Shown here piece after piece: positions 41,287-51,522 of a stretch of 56,033 bases of DNA (position 1 is its first letter; every line of letters begins with the position of its first letter). Below the pieces are notes generated by a model, which worked only from the letters and a program-made list of their open reading frames with translations, searched no databases and was not told the DNA's origin. The translations under genes and the position numbers were made by a program. The stretch spans positions 58,008 to 114,040 of the forward strand of contig NZ_KV827691.1 in the NCBI RefSeq assembly GCF_001836165.1. Reading direction: 5' to 3'. The stretch is from Corynebacterium sp. HMSC036D02 (lineage in GTDB: Bacteria > Actinomycetota > Actinomycetes > Mycobacteriales > Mycobacteriaceae).

Positions 41287-42278
41287 CGCAGGCCTTCCTT
41301 AGCGGATTCGGAGATGATGTCCACGTTGGTGGAATCCACGAAGGAGGGGCCGGTATAAACCGGGCGGCCGCCGCCCATGGTGGATCCGTTGCGGTGCGCC
41401 AACCACAGCGCGTCGACGGCGAGGTAGCCCTGCATATAGGGCTGCTGGTCGACGGCCCACTGGATCCGCTTATCCGCGATGGCTCCGACAAGCTCGGCGT
41501 TGGTGTCGAAGGTGGAGACCTTGGCCTTGGAGGAGGCGTCGGCAACCACGTCGGCGGAGCGCATAGCCACGGAGGCCTGCAGCGCCATCACCCAGTCGAT
41601 GGAAGGATCCTGGCTCAGCTTCGCGTTAATGGTGGACTGCGCGGCGGTCAGATCCTTACCGTTGACGTACAGGAGCTCAACCTTGCCGTTGTCCAGCCCC
41701 TTCTTCACGCCGGCGCAGCGCGACTCCTGCGAAGAGTTGCCTTGCTCGTGGATAACGCACAAGACGTGCTTGGCGCCCTCATCCTTGAGGCGCTCGCCGG
41801 CCTTAGTGCCGGCCACCTTTTCCTCTTGGCCGAAGAAGGCGCTCATTCCATACTTCTGGTAATCATCCATGCCGGCGTTAAGCCCCACGGTGGGGATGCC
41901 GGCATCGGAGGCTTTCTTAGCCACAGGCCCAATCGCACCAGAGTTGGGCATGGTCACGGCGATGCCATCCACGCCGGAGTCGATGGCGGACTGCACCAGG
42001 TTTGCCTGGTTGGGTGCTTCCGGGTCGGAGGAGTAGCGCAGCTCGATATTGTCCTTGCGGGCGGCATCCTCCGCGCCCTTACGCACGAGGTCCCAGTAGG
42101 TATCCCCCGGCGCGCCGTGGGAGATCATGGCGACGACAAGGCGCTCGGTGTCGACGCCACCGGCTAGCTCGCCGTCAGCGTCGGGGCGGGGCGCGCCACC
42201 GGTGGCCGAGCATGCAGTAAGCACGGCGGCGGCAGCGACCGAGATGAGACCTAGCAGTGGTTTCTTAGCATTTTTCAC
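41283..42278 (-). CDS. Sugar-binding lipoprotein of the CUT2 importer
   Basis: A 331-residue binding protein. I start at GTG 42276-42278 (VKNAKKPLLGLISVAAAAVLTAC), which yields a clean lipoprotein signal with lipobox LTAC; an ATG twelve codons upstream adds only a non-signal stretch. The mature part is a Peripla_BP_4 fold: VAMISHGAPGDTYWDLVRKGAEDAA, DGIAVTMPNSGAI, VGLNAGMDDYQ. The phrase GDTYWDLVRKGAEDAA is typical of hexose/inositol-type binders. First gene of the cassette, 97 bp after the fas stop. Confidence 0.88.
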   Translation of the reverse strand: MKNAKKPLLGLISVAAAAVLTACSATGGAPRPDADGELAGGVDTERLVVAMISHGAPGDTYWDLVRKGAEDAARKDNIELRYSSDPEAPNQANLVQSAIDSGVDGIAVTMPNSGAIGPVAKKASDAGIPTVGLNAGMDDYQKYGMSAFFGQEEKVAGTKAGERLKDEGAKHVLCVIHEQGNSSQESRCAGVKKGLDNGKVELLYVNGKDLTAAQSTINAKLSQDPSIDWVMALQASVAMRSADVVADASSKAKVSTFDTNAELVGAIADKRIQWAVDQQPYMQGYLAVDALWLAHRNGSTMGGGRPVYTGPSFVDSTNVDIISESAKEGLR

Positions 42279-42351
42279 CCTTGCATGGTGCCCCAGGTTG
42301 GGGGACTTCTCCAACCCGCCTGACCTGCTTCTTTATCGTTCCAGTGGGCCC

Positions 42352-42372
42352 ACGCTGGGGATACTCCAGCGT
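42352..42372 (-). terminator. Hairpin directly after fas
   Basis: Arms ACGCTGG (42352-42358) and CCAGCGT (42366-42372) with a 7-nt loop, 3 bp past the fas stop codon. No T-run, so it may only attenuate read-through into the sugar ABC genes. Confidence 0.45.
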
Positions 42373-42375
42373 CTG

Positions 42376-45300
42376 CTACCCCCGTTGAGCCGTGCTTCCT
42401 CCCTCCGGATCCAGGGTGCCTCCGCGCAAGCGCGCGGACTCGCTCAGCAGCACTGCAGCCTCGCGTTCAGCTACCTCGGCGGCTGTGCCCGCCCCCAGGT
42501 TGCGGTTCACCGGCCGCTCGTACAAGGCGGGCCCGCCGCGCATGGCCTTTTCCAGGCGCCGCAAGCCGCGCCACTCGCGCTCGGCGGCGGCTGAGCGCCA
42601 TGCTTCGGCCTCGGCCTCACCCCGCTCACGAACCAGCGCGGCATAAAACGCACCGGGGTGGACCAACGCGATGAGGGCGGAAACATGCCCGAAGCCCAGG
42701 GAGGTCACCAGGCCCGCCTTCGGCGAGGTGCGGCGAAGGTCCAGCGGCTGACGCAGCCACACCAGGTGCGGATGACGGCTCAGCACGGGGTCAACGCAAT
42801 CAAGCGAACGGTTCGGCGGGAGAACCCCGCTACGCAACACCTGAGTCAGACCGACGAGTTGGAAGGCGGCGGCACCGCCCTTGGCGTGCCCGGTCAGGCT
42901 CTTCTGCGAAACCACATACAGCGGGTTGCCGGGGCTGCGGCCGAGTGCGGTGGCGATGCGCTCGTGCAGGTCCGATTCGTTGGGGTCGTTGGCGTTGGTG
43001 GACGTATCGTGCTTCGACACCACCGCGATATCGTCCGCGCCCACGCCGAGGGCCTTTAGCGAGTGGGCCAGGCGGGAGTCCTGCCCACCCCGCGCCGCCG
43101 AGAGCGCGCCCATGCCCGGCGCGGGGATGGAGGTGTGCGCGCCGTCGGCGAAGGACTCGGCAAAGCCCACCACGCCAAGCACCGGCAACCCCATCTCGGC
43201 CGCGAAGGATCCCCGCGCAAGCAGGATGGTTCCGCCGCCTTCGGATTCCACGAAGCCGCCGCGGCGGCGGTCGTTGGCGCGGGAAAAGAAGCGATGCTCA
43301 ATCCCCTTCGCCGCCATCTCCGCGCTATCGGCCGTGGCCGCCATGTCCCCGAACCCGGTAATCCCCTCAATCGACAGGGCATCGATACCGCCGGCCACGA
43401 CGAAGTCCGCCTTGTGCAGGCGCAGCTTGTCGGCACCCTCCTCCACCGACACCGCCGCCGTGGCACAGGCTGCCACCGGGTGCACCATCTGGCCATAGCC
43501 GCCGACATAGGACTGCATGACGTGAGCGGCAATGACGTTGGGCAGCGCTTCCTGGAGGATGTCATTGGGCCGCGGCTGGGCCAAGAGCTTATCGACGTAC
43601 AGCGAGCGCAGCGCCTCCTGGCCTGCCATACCGGTTCCCTGGGTGGAGCTCACGCGCGCCGGGTGGACATGGGCTAAAAGCTCGGCCGGGCTAAAGCCTG
43701 CGGAAAGGAAGGCATCCACGGTGCACACCAGGTTCCACAGAGCGAGGCGATCGAGGTTATCCACCATGTCCGCCGGAATACCGTAGACCTGCGGGTCGAA
43801 GCCCTGCGGTATCTGGCCGCCCACAAAGCGAGTCATGGCCACGCGCCGCGATACCCGCACTGCGGAGCCGGCGGGCCGGGTGACCTGCCATTCGACCTCA
43901 CCGTTCGGATCAGTAACACGGCGCAGCGTAGCGCCTTCGCAGCTATCAACGAAGCTGCGCGCCGTCTCTTCGTCCTGCACGGTGAAGCTCAGCGGCTTCT
44001 CCAAGTAGATGGTGGTCAGCTCGGGCGCGAGGTTATCCACCATGGGCAGGTGCGGGCCGAAGTCATCGTGGAAGCGACGCACACCGATTCCGGCGAGGAC
44101 CTCGTCGTGGAAGCGCGCGTAGACGTCTTCCTCGGCTATCTCTTCTCCTTCGGCCGTCAGCCATCCGGCTGTGTGCTCATCCCACCTGATGAGTCCGCGG
44201 CTCCAGGCCAGCTCCAGCACTCCGGCAGCGGACAGCTCTCCGCCGACCTCCACCTCATAGCGGGTACGCGAGGAGCCCAGCGGGCCCAGCTCGCCGGCCC
44301 CGACGATGACCACCATGTCCTCGAGGGACTGCGTTACCCCGCTGAAGTCTGGGCTGGTCCACTCCATAGGCCTCAGCACGTTCGGCAGGGCCTTTACTGT
44401 TCGCGGAGCCTTTCCTTCGCGCACACTACCGGCTGCGCGCGATGCATCGGCGGTCTCGGGCTGCGCTGCACTGGCAAGTGCGGCAAGGTCCAGCTCAACC
44501 TCGGCCAACCCGCCGGTGAGGTCGACGTTCAGCGGCGCCTGTGCTGCTTCGGCGCGGATGTGGGGGGAAGCGGTGGCGTCGATAAGCTGCACCGCCATCT
44601 CCTTCGCCGAGAAGGTCTGCACGCCGCGGGCCTCCACCTGCGCAACCAACGGATCGTTGCCGCCCATCAGCCCGGTGCCGCGCACCCACCCGATGTGGGC
44701 ATGCACCAGCGAGGTGCGCGCGCCCCAACTGGATTGCTCGGAAGACCAGCGGTTAACCAAGGCATCGAGGGCCGCCTTGGCCTCGCCGTAGGCACCATCG
44801 CCGCCGAAGCGCCCGCGGTTGGGCGAGCCCGGCAGCACCACGTGCAGCCGGTGACCCACGTGGGTATCCGCGCCCACGGCGGAGAGCGACGCAATGAGCT
44901 TCTCCACAGACCACAGCAGCAGGCGCATCTGGGACTCCGCCCCTGCCCCGGCATCCGCAAGGGTGCCCGCCACGCGCGGCGCGGCGAAGGGGAAGAGCAG
45001 ATCCGGCACATAGGCAGGCTTTAGTTGTACGGACTCACCACCCACGGTGGCGGTGCGCTCCGTAGCAATCCATTCCACGAGCGCATCCACGTCCGCGAAG
45101 GAATTGAGGTTCGCAGGCACGACCCACAGCGCTGCCGCGCCGACGGCCCGGTTGCGGTAGAGCTCCTTATAAAACTCCAGACGTTCGTAGCCCAGCTGGG
45201 AGGTCGTCGCAATCACGGTTGCGCCCTCCGCGAGCAGCTCGCCGATGAGCTCGGCGGCAATCGAACCGGGAGAGCCACCCGTCACCACCGCCACCTGGTC

Positions 45301-48300
45301 GGCGAAGAGCAACCCATCGGCCGGGGTGCGGGCATCGCGGGCCAGATCCTCATAGCCGAAGTGCTCGGCTATGAGCGCAACCTCCTCGCCGGCGCCCAAC
45401 ACGTCCAGCTCAGGCTCTGCTTCCCCGGCAGCCGCCACGCGGGCGATGTCCTCGCGGGCGCTGGCCCAGTGGTCGTCGAAAAGCACTGCCTTCCGCGCAT
45501 CAAAAACGGGGGCGACGCGCTGCTGCCAGTCCGGGCCCAGCTCCGCGGCAACGAGTTGCTCCAGCTCCGTGTGCGCTGCGCTGTCCCCCTGCTCAGTCGG
45601 GGCCTCCTCACGGCCGAGGGCGGCGAGTGCCGCGCGGGCGGAGTCCTCCAGTGCCGCCTCGAGGCGCTCGGTATAGGCGCGCACCGCTTCTGGGTCCACG
45701 GTCTCGGTCGGCGTGGCCAAAGCTTGCTTCTGCAGCGAGACTCCTTCGCGCTCGCCGGCCGCGCGCACGGCGGCATCGATCAATTCATCGAGCTCAGCCA
45801 CCGATGCCGCGCCGGTCATGGGCAAGCTAGCCAAATCCCCGCCGCGCAGCGACGAGCCCGCGCGCGTGCCCAGGACCATCTGCACAGTCGCGCGATCGAC
45901 CCAGCCCGGCCCCAATCCCCAGGTACTGCTCACGCGCTCGGCCACGTAGCTCGGCTTCTTGCCCGCGGGCCCGGTAAGCCGGTTGAGAGCCTGCGCGACC
46001 TGCTCTCTGAGGACCTCCCCAAACGTTGTGTAGCCCGGCGCGCGCTGCGCCACGCTCTCCGCCAGCTGTGGGATGGGGGTATCCGCAGCATTCTCGATGG
46101 CGCTGATACCGAACTCCACGCCGAGGTCAACGAGCAACTGGTTGCGGCGCGAGGACACGCCTTCCACGAGGGTTTCGATGGAATCAGTCGCGGCCATCTG
46201 ATCGGGGCGGACCTTCGTCCACAACGCAATAAGCATCTCGAGGGCCTGGTGCACGCTCAGAGGGAGGTCCTCGATGGCGGCTGAGGTCTCCTCGCGCGGG
46301 GCGTGCACGGAATCTTCCTGGTGTGTGCTCTCGGTTGGCTGCCTCGACTCAGATTCTGCCGGTTCCGCTTCCGTGGTATCCGGCTGCCCAGCCACCTGCG
46401 CTGCTGGCCCGGGCGCCGGCTCGGCGTCTTCGGCAAAGACACGCCCGCGGTCGCGCTCGTAATTCAGCACCTCGATATCGGTACTGCCCGCATACTGGGG
46501 CAGGCGCAGGGTTTGGCCCAGCATGTTGGTCAGCGTGGGCGCGGTGCCAACGCCAACCTCGATGAAACGCTCCACGCCGAGCTGACCAAGGAGCAGGTCC
46601 TGGGTCTCAATCCAGCGCACCGGGGAAGCAAACTGCCAGGCCAAAAGCTCGATGAGCAGGGTTCGACCAAGACGCGCCGGGCTCGCCATGGCACCATCGA
46701 AGTCCGCCAGGATCTCCGCGATAGGCTCCGAGTCCACCACTTCTGCGATGGACTCCACGAACTCGCGGCTCAGCGCGAAGGGCCGCGCCACGAGGTTAGG
46801 AATATAGCGCCCCACCAGCGCGTCGAGGTTAATCTCTTCAGGGATGAGCGCATCGAGGTGCGCGCGGAAATCCGCCACACCGCCCACCAAGCGGGAGGAA
46901 TGGAAGGGCACGTCAATCCCCGGGATGGGGATGACGGCACGTTGCCCGGGGGCGCGCCGCTCGGCGTCGCTCGCCAGCGCATCCAGGCCTGTCTTCGTCC
47001 CGGCGACCGCGTATTGGCGCCCGGCGATATTGTGGTTGACCACCTCAAGGAACTCGCCTGTCTCCGCAGCGACACGGGCAACATGGGCAAAGGCCTCGCT
47101 CGCGCTCATCCCCATCTTGTTCGGGCGCAGCGCCGCCAAACCATAGAGGGACTGGCCAGCGGAATCGCGCTCGACCAAACGGTGCATGGTCAGGCCGCGA
47201 ACATAAACGATGTCCAGCACCGCCTCCAAGGACAGGACCTCGGCATAGGCGGCCAGGGCGTTGTACTCGCCCACCGAGTGGCCAGCGAAGAAGGCATCGG
47301 AATCGAGCACCCCGTCTTCCCGGAGCGCTGCAATCTGTGCGCATCCGAGCGTCGCCATGGCCACCTGCGTGAACTGCGTCAGATACAGCACGCCGTCCGG
47401 GTGGGTGAAGGTCTCACCAGCCACCACCACTGTGTCAGGGTTGTGGCGGACGATCTCCAGGATGGAAAAGCGCAAGCTCTGCCGCGTGTGCTCGTCCGCC
47501 CGCTCCCACACGGCGCGCGCCGCTGCGGACTCCGCATAGTCCTTCATCCCCATCCCCGGGGATTGGATGCCCTGGCCGGGGAAGGCATAGAAGGTGGTGG
47601 GGCTGCTCATCGTCGCTCGCGCCTGCAGCACCGGCACGCCCTGGCTGGTGGCGGTCACGCTGCGGATCTCGCCGTAGCCGCGCCGCTTGTCGACGCCCAC
47701 CCGTTCCACCTCGAACTCCACCTCACTGCCCGGCAGCACGGGGGCAAGCCAGGTAGCGGACCACTCGAGGACGCGGGCACCGTCGAAGGCCGCGGCCGCC
47801 TGCGCGAGCGCTGAGGTCCACATGCCGTGGACGATGGGGCCTTCACGATGTCCCGCCAATGCCGCCGCGTTCGATGACAGGTGGATGGGGTTCCTATCCC
47901 CCGTGACCACGGCGAAAGGGCGCAAGGATTCCGGTGCCACAGCGCTAGTGCGGTGGCGGAAGGAGCGCGGTGTCTCACGGACCGATGACTCTACTGTCTC
48001 TGCCCCGCTTTCTTGTGCACCATAAGTTGCGGCGTCCACGGTCTCGAGCGCGGCGTCACCGCAGCGCCCGGTGATGAGGAAGCGCTCGTGCAACTGCGCG
48101 AATTCATGTTCTTCTCCGCGCACGGCTGCAGTCACGCCGACAGAAACGTCGACTACGCGCCCCGACGGCGTATCGCGTACCTCCTCCAACTCAGCGGTGT
48201 AGCGCAGGTCCAAAGGCGCAGCGCCCGGCGCAGCGCTGGCGCGAAGCAGCTCCCAGGTCTCTGGCTTGAGGCTCAGCGCGTGCTCGAGGTGGACCAGGTC

Positions 48301-51300
48301 GAGAAAGCCCTCCACTACCGGCTCCCCGGACGCCGCATGGGCGCTGGCCAGCACGGCGAAGGTGGCCGGCCAGGCGGGGCCGACGAGGACATCGGGCGAG
48401 ACAGTAGCGCTCATCTCCCTGCTCGTCACCGTGCTGTAGTGGGCGATGTCGGTGGTGCTGAGGTGAGCGCTGACCGTCGCCGCAGTCCCAGAGCCTGCGT
48501 TTGGTAGGTCACCGCCGAGGGCCTGGCGCAGCAGCTCCCGCATGGCGGTCTCGGCATCCTCGACCTTAACGAGTGGTGAGGCACCAGGAATGCTCGGCGG
48601 AGTGATGCGAACACGCATCGACGCATCGGAGTGGAAAGGAACGGTCAACCACATGGCTTCCTCGCCCGCGGCTTCCAGCTCGGCGCCCTCAAGGCCAAAG
48701 CTCAGCGGGTTGGGCTGTTCGCGCCCGGCCCAATTCAGCCCCGGGGCGCGGCGGATGAGCTCTTCAGTGCTGAAAGCGGGCTCGCCAGTGTCATCGTCAG
48801 TCCCGTCGAGAAGCGCAAGCGCCGCCTGCTCAAATCGGGCAAGCACCTGCGCCACCGGCTCGTTGGCCTGCTCGATTCCCTCAACGGCCGCCGTGCCAGG
48901 GATGATGCAGACCTCATCGGCCTCGTAGTGCTCATCGTGTGCCTGCCACAAGGTGTCGCGGCGCCAGCGGCGGCGTACGTCAGCATCGATGACCGGCACA
49001 AAGTTTGCGGGTTTGCCGGGACCATCCACGAGTTGAATGAACCACGCGGCGTCGGTTGGGTGCAGCGCGGCGTCACCGTAGAATTCGGTTAGCTGATTAA
49101 TTGCCTCAGCCGGGTTCTCGCGATCAACCTCAACGCGCAGCTCGATCTCGCCGTGATCGGCCGGGTGAAGGCGGGCTTCGGCGCGAGCCACCATGCTCGT
49201 AAATCGCCTCAACCAGGATTCGTCAACCCAGCCGTCCAGGTAGGACAGCTCGAGGTAGCGCTGCAGCCACTCGGAATAGGACATCTCATCGAGGTCCCCG
49301 AAGTAGGGCTTGCACGTGCGCCCGATGGCCTCAATGATTTCCGCGCGGCGCGCCTCCACGGCCGTGGCATCGCCGGCCACCGCATCCAGCAGGCGCCCGG
49401 CGCGGGCGAAAGAGTTGTCCAGCTCATGGATGTCCGCGCCCAGGTCCGAGCGGCCCGACACAACGTCCCCGCTGTGCGCGGCGACGAGAGCATGCTTCAC
49501 CGACTCGGATGCGGTGGACTCCTTCGCCGCCATGGCGGCGGTGCCCACCATGATGGCATCGACGGGGGCCGCCGGCAGACCGTAGCTCTGTGCCCACGTG
49601 CCCAGCAGGTACGCTACACCGCGCGCCGGGGTACCGATTCCCCCGCCAACAGCGAGGAGGACATTGTCGCGCTCACGGATCCGCGCGTAGGTAGCAACAA
49701 GGACCTCATCGAGGCCTTCTAGGGAATGGTGGCCACCGGCCGCGCTACCTTCCAGCTGCATGATGACGGTGGTCTCGGGGAGAGCATCGGCGATACGGAG
49801 CACCTCCTCCACCTGCGCCGAAGTCCCCGGCTTGAAAGCGACCCACGGGATGTTCGCGGCGTGGAGCTTCTCCACCAGCTCTACCGCCTCCTCCACAGGC
49901 GGAATGCCAGCGGAAATCACTACTCCGTTGATGGGTGCTCCTGCGGCACGCGCTCGCAGAATCGAATTCGGCCCCTCGATCTGGCGGCGCCACTGGAAAG
50001 CCGCAAGGTACAGCGCATTGAACTGGGCATTAACCCCGGGCTGCAGGAGTCGGCGCAGGATGTGCAGGTTCTCCTTAAAGATGACATCGGTGTGCTGTCC
50101 CCCGCCGGCCAGCTCCGCCCAGTGCCCAGCATTAGCGGCCGCGGCGACGATGGCCGGATCAACCGTGGTGGGGGTCATCCCGGGGAGCATGACCGGTGAG
50201 TAACCGGTGGCCTGCGTAAAGGCAGTCGCCAGACGCCCGTCTGCCACGCGCGGTGCCCACTCGGACCACGCGCGGGGCAGAACGGGTGCGCGGCCTGGCT
50301 CCACGAGCTGGGCCAGCCCTTCCGGTGCAGCGACGGCCAGCGTGCCCACTCCGCGCCCGGCAACGAGATCCCGAGTCAGCGGCTCCACCCCGCGGGCGGG
50401 CCCGATTTCCAAAATCCAACGCGCCCCGGCCTGAAGCGCTGTGTCAATGCGCTCGGGCCAGTCCACGTAGTCCGTGAGCACTGCGCGCGCGAGCTGCGCG
50501 GTGATTTCTGGGTCCAAGCCGATTCGCCCGGCCCAGCTTTCCACCTGTTCCACCGCGTGCTTCATGGTGGGATGGTGGAACGCGGCTGAAACCTCAAGGT
50601 CGGTGACAACGACGGCGGCTGGCTCCCCTTCCCGATCTTCCTTGAGGTCCGAGCTCTCTTGCAGCGCGGCCTTCACCCGGGAAAGTTCAGCCGGGGTTCC
50701 GACGATGACGAAGCGCCCCCGCCCATTGTCGAGCCCAATGTGTGCTCCGGCGTCGAGTAGTTGCTGCTTCGTCGCGCCGGTCACCGCCGCCATGGGCGCG
50801 CCCTGCGGGGTACGGACCAGCCCAGCGCTGCGCGCGGTAGTCGTCATGGCTGCACCGATAAGGCGCGCCAGCGCCAGAGCTGCAGCCGGACTTATACGTC
50901 CTTCCACCACCGCCGCGGCAAGCACGCCCTGGGAATGTCCGATGCTGGTGACGGCATCCTCGAGTTCTATTCCCTGCGCACGCAGTGATTCGAGGACCGC
51001 TAGCTGCGCGGTGAGGATGCCGGGGGTGGAAAGCGAGGCGTCGGCAAGCGCGTGCGCCCACGCCGGCTCCTCGTCTGCCCAGACCAATGGCGCAAACCCG
51101 CGCGGTGTGGAAGGAAGGAGTTCCTCTTCCAGCGGAGCAAGGAGTTCCTCGGCCTCGGCAAGGTACTCCGCTATGTGTGGCCGCACGCCGGTGGCGAGGG
51201 CATCGCGCAACGTCGGCAGCCAGGCATAGCCCTGGCCGGAGAAAGACAGCGCGAAAGGCTCGGAGCCCAAGCGCGCGGACAAAGGCACTGAGACGTGAAA

Positions 51301-51309
51301 ATCAGACAC
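42376..51309 (-). CDS. fas: Type I fatty acid synthase, all domains in one chain
   Basis: A 2977-residue megasynthase that makes long acyl-CoAs for phospholipids and mycolates. Domains in order: acetyltransferase with GHSQG (Ser126); enoyl reductase about 365-640 (VMLPGMTPTTVDP, GGGIGTPARG); MaoC-type dehydratase about 1115-1235 (GDRNPIHLS); malonyl/palmitoyl transferase with GHSVG (Ser1345); acidic Pro/Glu linker about 1625-1680; ACP with VEGVSSRRNQLL (probable phosphopantetheine Ser1719); ketoreductase with TGGSPGSIA at 2010 and Tyr2174/Lys2178; ketosynthase with Cys2615, His2767 and His2808. No domain is missing its key residue. No C-terminal phosphopantetheinyl transferase; acpS is at 39020. 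Start GTG 51309, five bases after the stop of a 56-aa ORF. Whether this is FasA or FasB of the C. glutamicum scheme is unsettled; position favours FasB. Confidence 0.96.
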   Translation of the reverse strand: MSDFHVSVPLSARLGSEPFALSFSGQGYAWLPTLRDALATGVRPHIAEYLAEAEELLAPLEEELLPSTPRGFAPLVWADEEPAWAHALADASLSTPGILTAQLAVLESLRAQGIELEDAVTSIGHSQGVLAAAVVEGRISPAAALALARLIGAAMTTTARSAGLVRTPQGAPMAAVTGATKQQLLDAGAHIGLDNGRGRFVIVGTPAELSRVKAALQESSDLKEDREGEPAAVVVTDLEVSAAFHHPTMKHAVEQVESWAGRIGLDPEITAQLARAVLTDYVDWPERIDTALQAGARWILEIGPARGVEPLTRDLVAGRGVGTLAVAAPEGLAQLVEPGRAPVLPRAWSEWAPRVADGRLATAFTQATGYSPVMLPGMTPTTVDPAIVAAAANAGHWAELAGGGQHTDVIFKENLHILRRLLQPGVNAQFNALYLAAFQWRRQIEGPNSILRARAAGAPINGVVISAGIPPVEEAVELVEKLHAANIPWVAFKPGTSAQVEEVLRIADALPETTVIMQLEGSAAGGHHSLEGLDEVLVATYARIRERDNVLLAVGGGIGTPARGVAYLLGTWAQSYGLPAAPVDAIMVGTAAMAAKESTASESVKHALVAAHSGDVVSGRSDLGADIHELDNSFARAGRLLDAVAGDATAVEARRAEIIEAIGRTCKPYFGDLDEMSYSEWLQRYLELSYLDGWVDESWLRRFTSMVARAEARLHPADHGEIELRVEVDRENPAEAINQLTEFYGDAALHPTDAAWFIQLVDGPGKPANFVPVIDADVRRRWRRDTLWQAHDEHYEADEVCIIPGTAAVEGIEQANEPVAQVLARFEQAALALLDGTDDDTGEPAFSTEELIRRAPGLNWAGREQPNPLSFGLEGAELEAAGEEAMWLTVPFHSDASMRVRITPPSIPGASPLVKVEDAETAMRELLRQALGGDLPNAGSGTAATVSAHLSTTDIAHYSTVTSREMSATVSPDVLVGPAWPATFAVLASAHAASGEPVVEGFLDLVHLEHALSLKPETWELLRASAAPGAAPLDLRYTAELEEVRDTPSGRVVDVSVGVTAAVRGEEHEFAQLHERFLITGRCGDAALETVDAATYGAQESGAETVESSVRETPRSFRHRTSAVAPESLRPFAVVTGDRNPIHLSSNAAALAGHREGPIVHGMWTSALAQAAAAFDGARVLEWSATWLAPVLPGSEVEFEVERVGVDKRRGYGEIRSVTATSQGVPVLQARATMSSPTTFYAFPGQGIQSPGMGMKDYAESAAARAVWERADEHTRQSLRFSILEIVRHNPDTVVVAGETFTHPDGVLYLTQFTQVAMATLGCAQIAALREDGVLDSDAFFAGHSVGEYNALAAYAEVLSLEAVLDIVYVRGLTMHRLVERDSAGQSLYGLAALRPNKMGMSASEAFAHVARVAAETGEFLEVVNHNIAGRQYAVAGTKTGLDALASDAERRAPGQRAVIPIPGIDVPFHSSRLVGGVADFRAHLDALIPEEINLDALVGRYIPNLVARPFALSREFVESIAEVVDSEPIAEILADFDGAMASPARLGRTLLIELLAWQFASPVRWIETQDLLLGQLGVERFIEVGVGTAPTLTNMLGQTLRLPQYAGSTDIEVLNYERDRGRVFAEDAEPAPGPAAQVAGQPDTTEAEPAESESRQPTESTHQEDSVHAPREETSAAIEDLPLSVHQALEMLIALWTKVRPDQMAATDSIETLVEGVSSRRNQLLVDLGVEFGISAIENAADTPIPQLAESVAQRAPGYTTFGEVLREQVAQALNRLTGPAGKKPSYVAERVSSTWGLGPGWVDRATVQMVLGTRAGSSLRGGDLASLPMTGAASVAELDELIDAAVRAAGEREGVSLQKQALATPTETVDPEAVRAYTERLEAALEDSARAALAALGREEAPTEQGDSAAHTELEQLVAAELGPDWQQRVAPVFDARKAVLFDDHWASAREDIARVAAAGEAEPELDVLGAGEEVALIAEHFGYEDLARDARTPADGLLFADQVAVVTGGSPGSIAAELIGELLAEGATVIATTSQLGYERLEFYKELYRNRAVGAAALWVVPANLNSFADVDALVEWIATERTATVGGESVQLKPAYVPDLLFPFAAPRVAGTLADAGAGAESQMRLLLWSVEKLIASLSAVGADTHVGHRLHVVLPGSPNRGRFGGDGAYGEAKAALDALVNRWSSEQSSWGARTSLVHAHIGWVRGTGLMGGNDPLVAQVEARGVQTFSAKEMAVQLIDATASPHIRAEAAQAPLNVDLTGGLAEVELDLAALASAAQPETADASRAAGSVREGKAPRTVKALPNVLRPMEWTSPDFSGVTQSLEDMVVIVGAGELGPLGSSRTRYEVEVGGELSAAGVLELAWSRGLIRWDEHTAGWLTAEGEEIAEEDVYARFHDEVLAGIGVRRFHDDFGPHLPMVDNLAPELTTIYLEKPLSFTVQDEETARSFVDSCEGATLRRVTDPNGEVEWQVTRPAGSAVRVSRRVAMTRFVGGQIPQGFDPQVYGIPADMVDNLDRLALWNLVCTVDAFLSAGFSPAELLAHVHPARVSSTQGTGMAGQEALRSLYVDKLLAQPRPNDILQEALPNVIAAHVMQSYVGGYGQMVHPVAACATAAVSVEEGADKLRLHKADFVVAGGIDALSIEGITGFGDMAATADSAEMAAKGIEHRFFSRANDRRRGGFVESEGGGTILLARGSFAAEMGLPVLGVVGFAESFADGAHTSIPAPGMGALSAARGGQDSRLAHSLKALGVGADDIAVVSKHDTSTNANDPNESDLHERIATALGRSPGNPLYVVSQKSLTGHAKGGAAAFQLVGLTQVLRSGVLPPNRSLDCVDPVLSRHPHLVWLRQPLDLRRTSPKAGLVTSLGFGHVSALIALVHPGAFYAALVRERGEAEAEAWRSAAAEREWRGLRRLEKAMRGGPALYERPVNRNLGAGTAAEVAEREAAVLLSESARLRGGTLDPEGGSTAQRG

Positions 51310-51314
51310 CTACG

Positions 51315-51485
51315 CTACTCCCCCAAGGTGCGGGCGACGAGCTGCGCGGCCTCATCGAGAGAAGACTGCGATGTCGGCTCAGGCGTATCACAAAAGACCT
51401 GGCAGGCGTGGTCCGGGACAACCTCGGCGGAGCGCGTCAGACCGCGTTCAGCGAGGTACTCGTCAAAGAACATATCGATACTCAT
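51315..51485 (-). CDS. 56-aa conserved-looking ORF coupled to fas
   Basis: ATG 51483-51485 to TAG 51315-51317 on the minus strand encodes 56 residues, starting MSIDMFFDEYLAERG and ending DEAAQLVARTLGE. It is acidic with two cysteines (CQVFC) and no membrane segment. It ends 5 bases before the fas GTG, and its last codons form the GGGGGAG ribosome site of fas, so the two are probably translationally coupled. A TAGAAT -10 box lies 11 bases before its ATG, so its mRNA leader would be only a few bases. I do not recognise the family. Its length, codon pattern and lack of other explanation for the 170-bp gap support a real gene. Confidence 0.6.
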   Translation of the reverse strand: MSIDMFFDEYLAERGLTRSAEVVPDHACQVFCDTPEPTSQSSLDEAAQLVARTLGE

Positions 51486-51522
51486 ACCGTGTGCCGATTC
51501 TACCCACTAGGATCAATACGTC

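Noticed and set aside
46303..47814. Long plus-strand open frame of about 503 codons inside fas
   Set aside because: Antisense shadow of the FAS gene without any recognisable domain.
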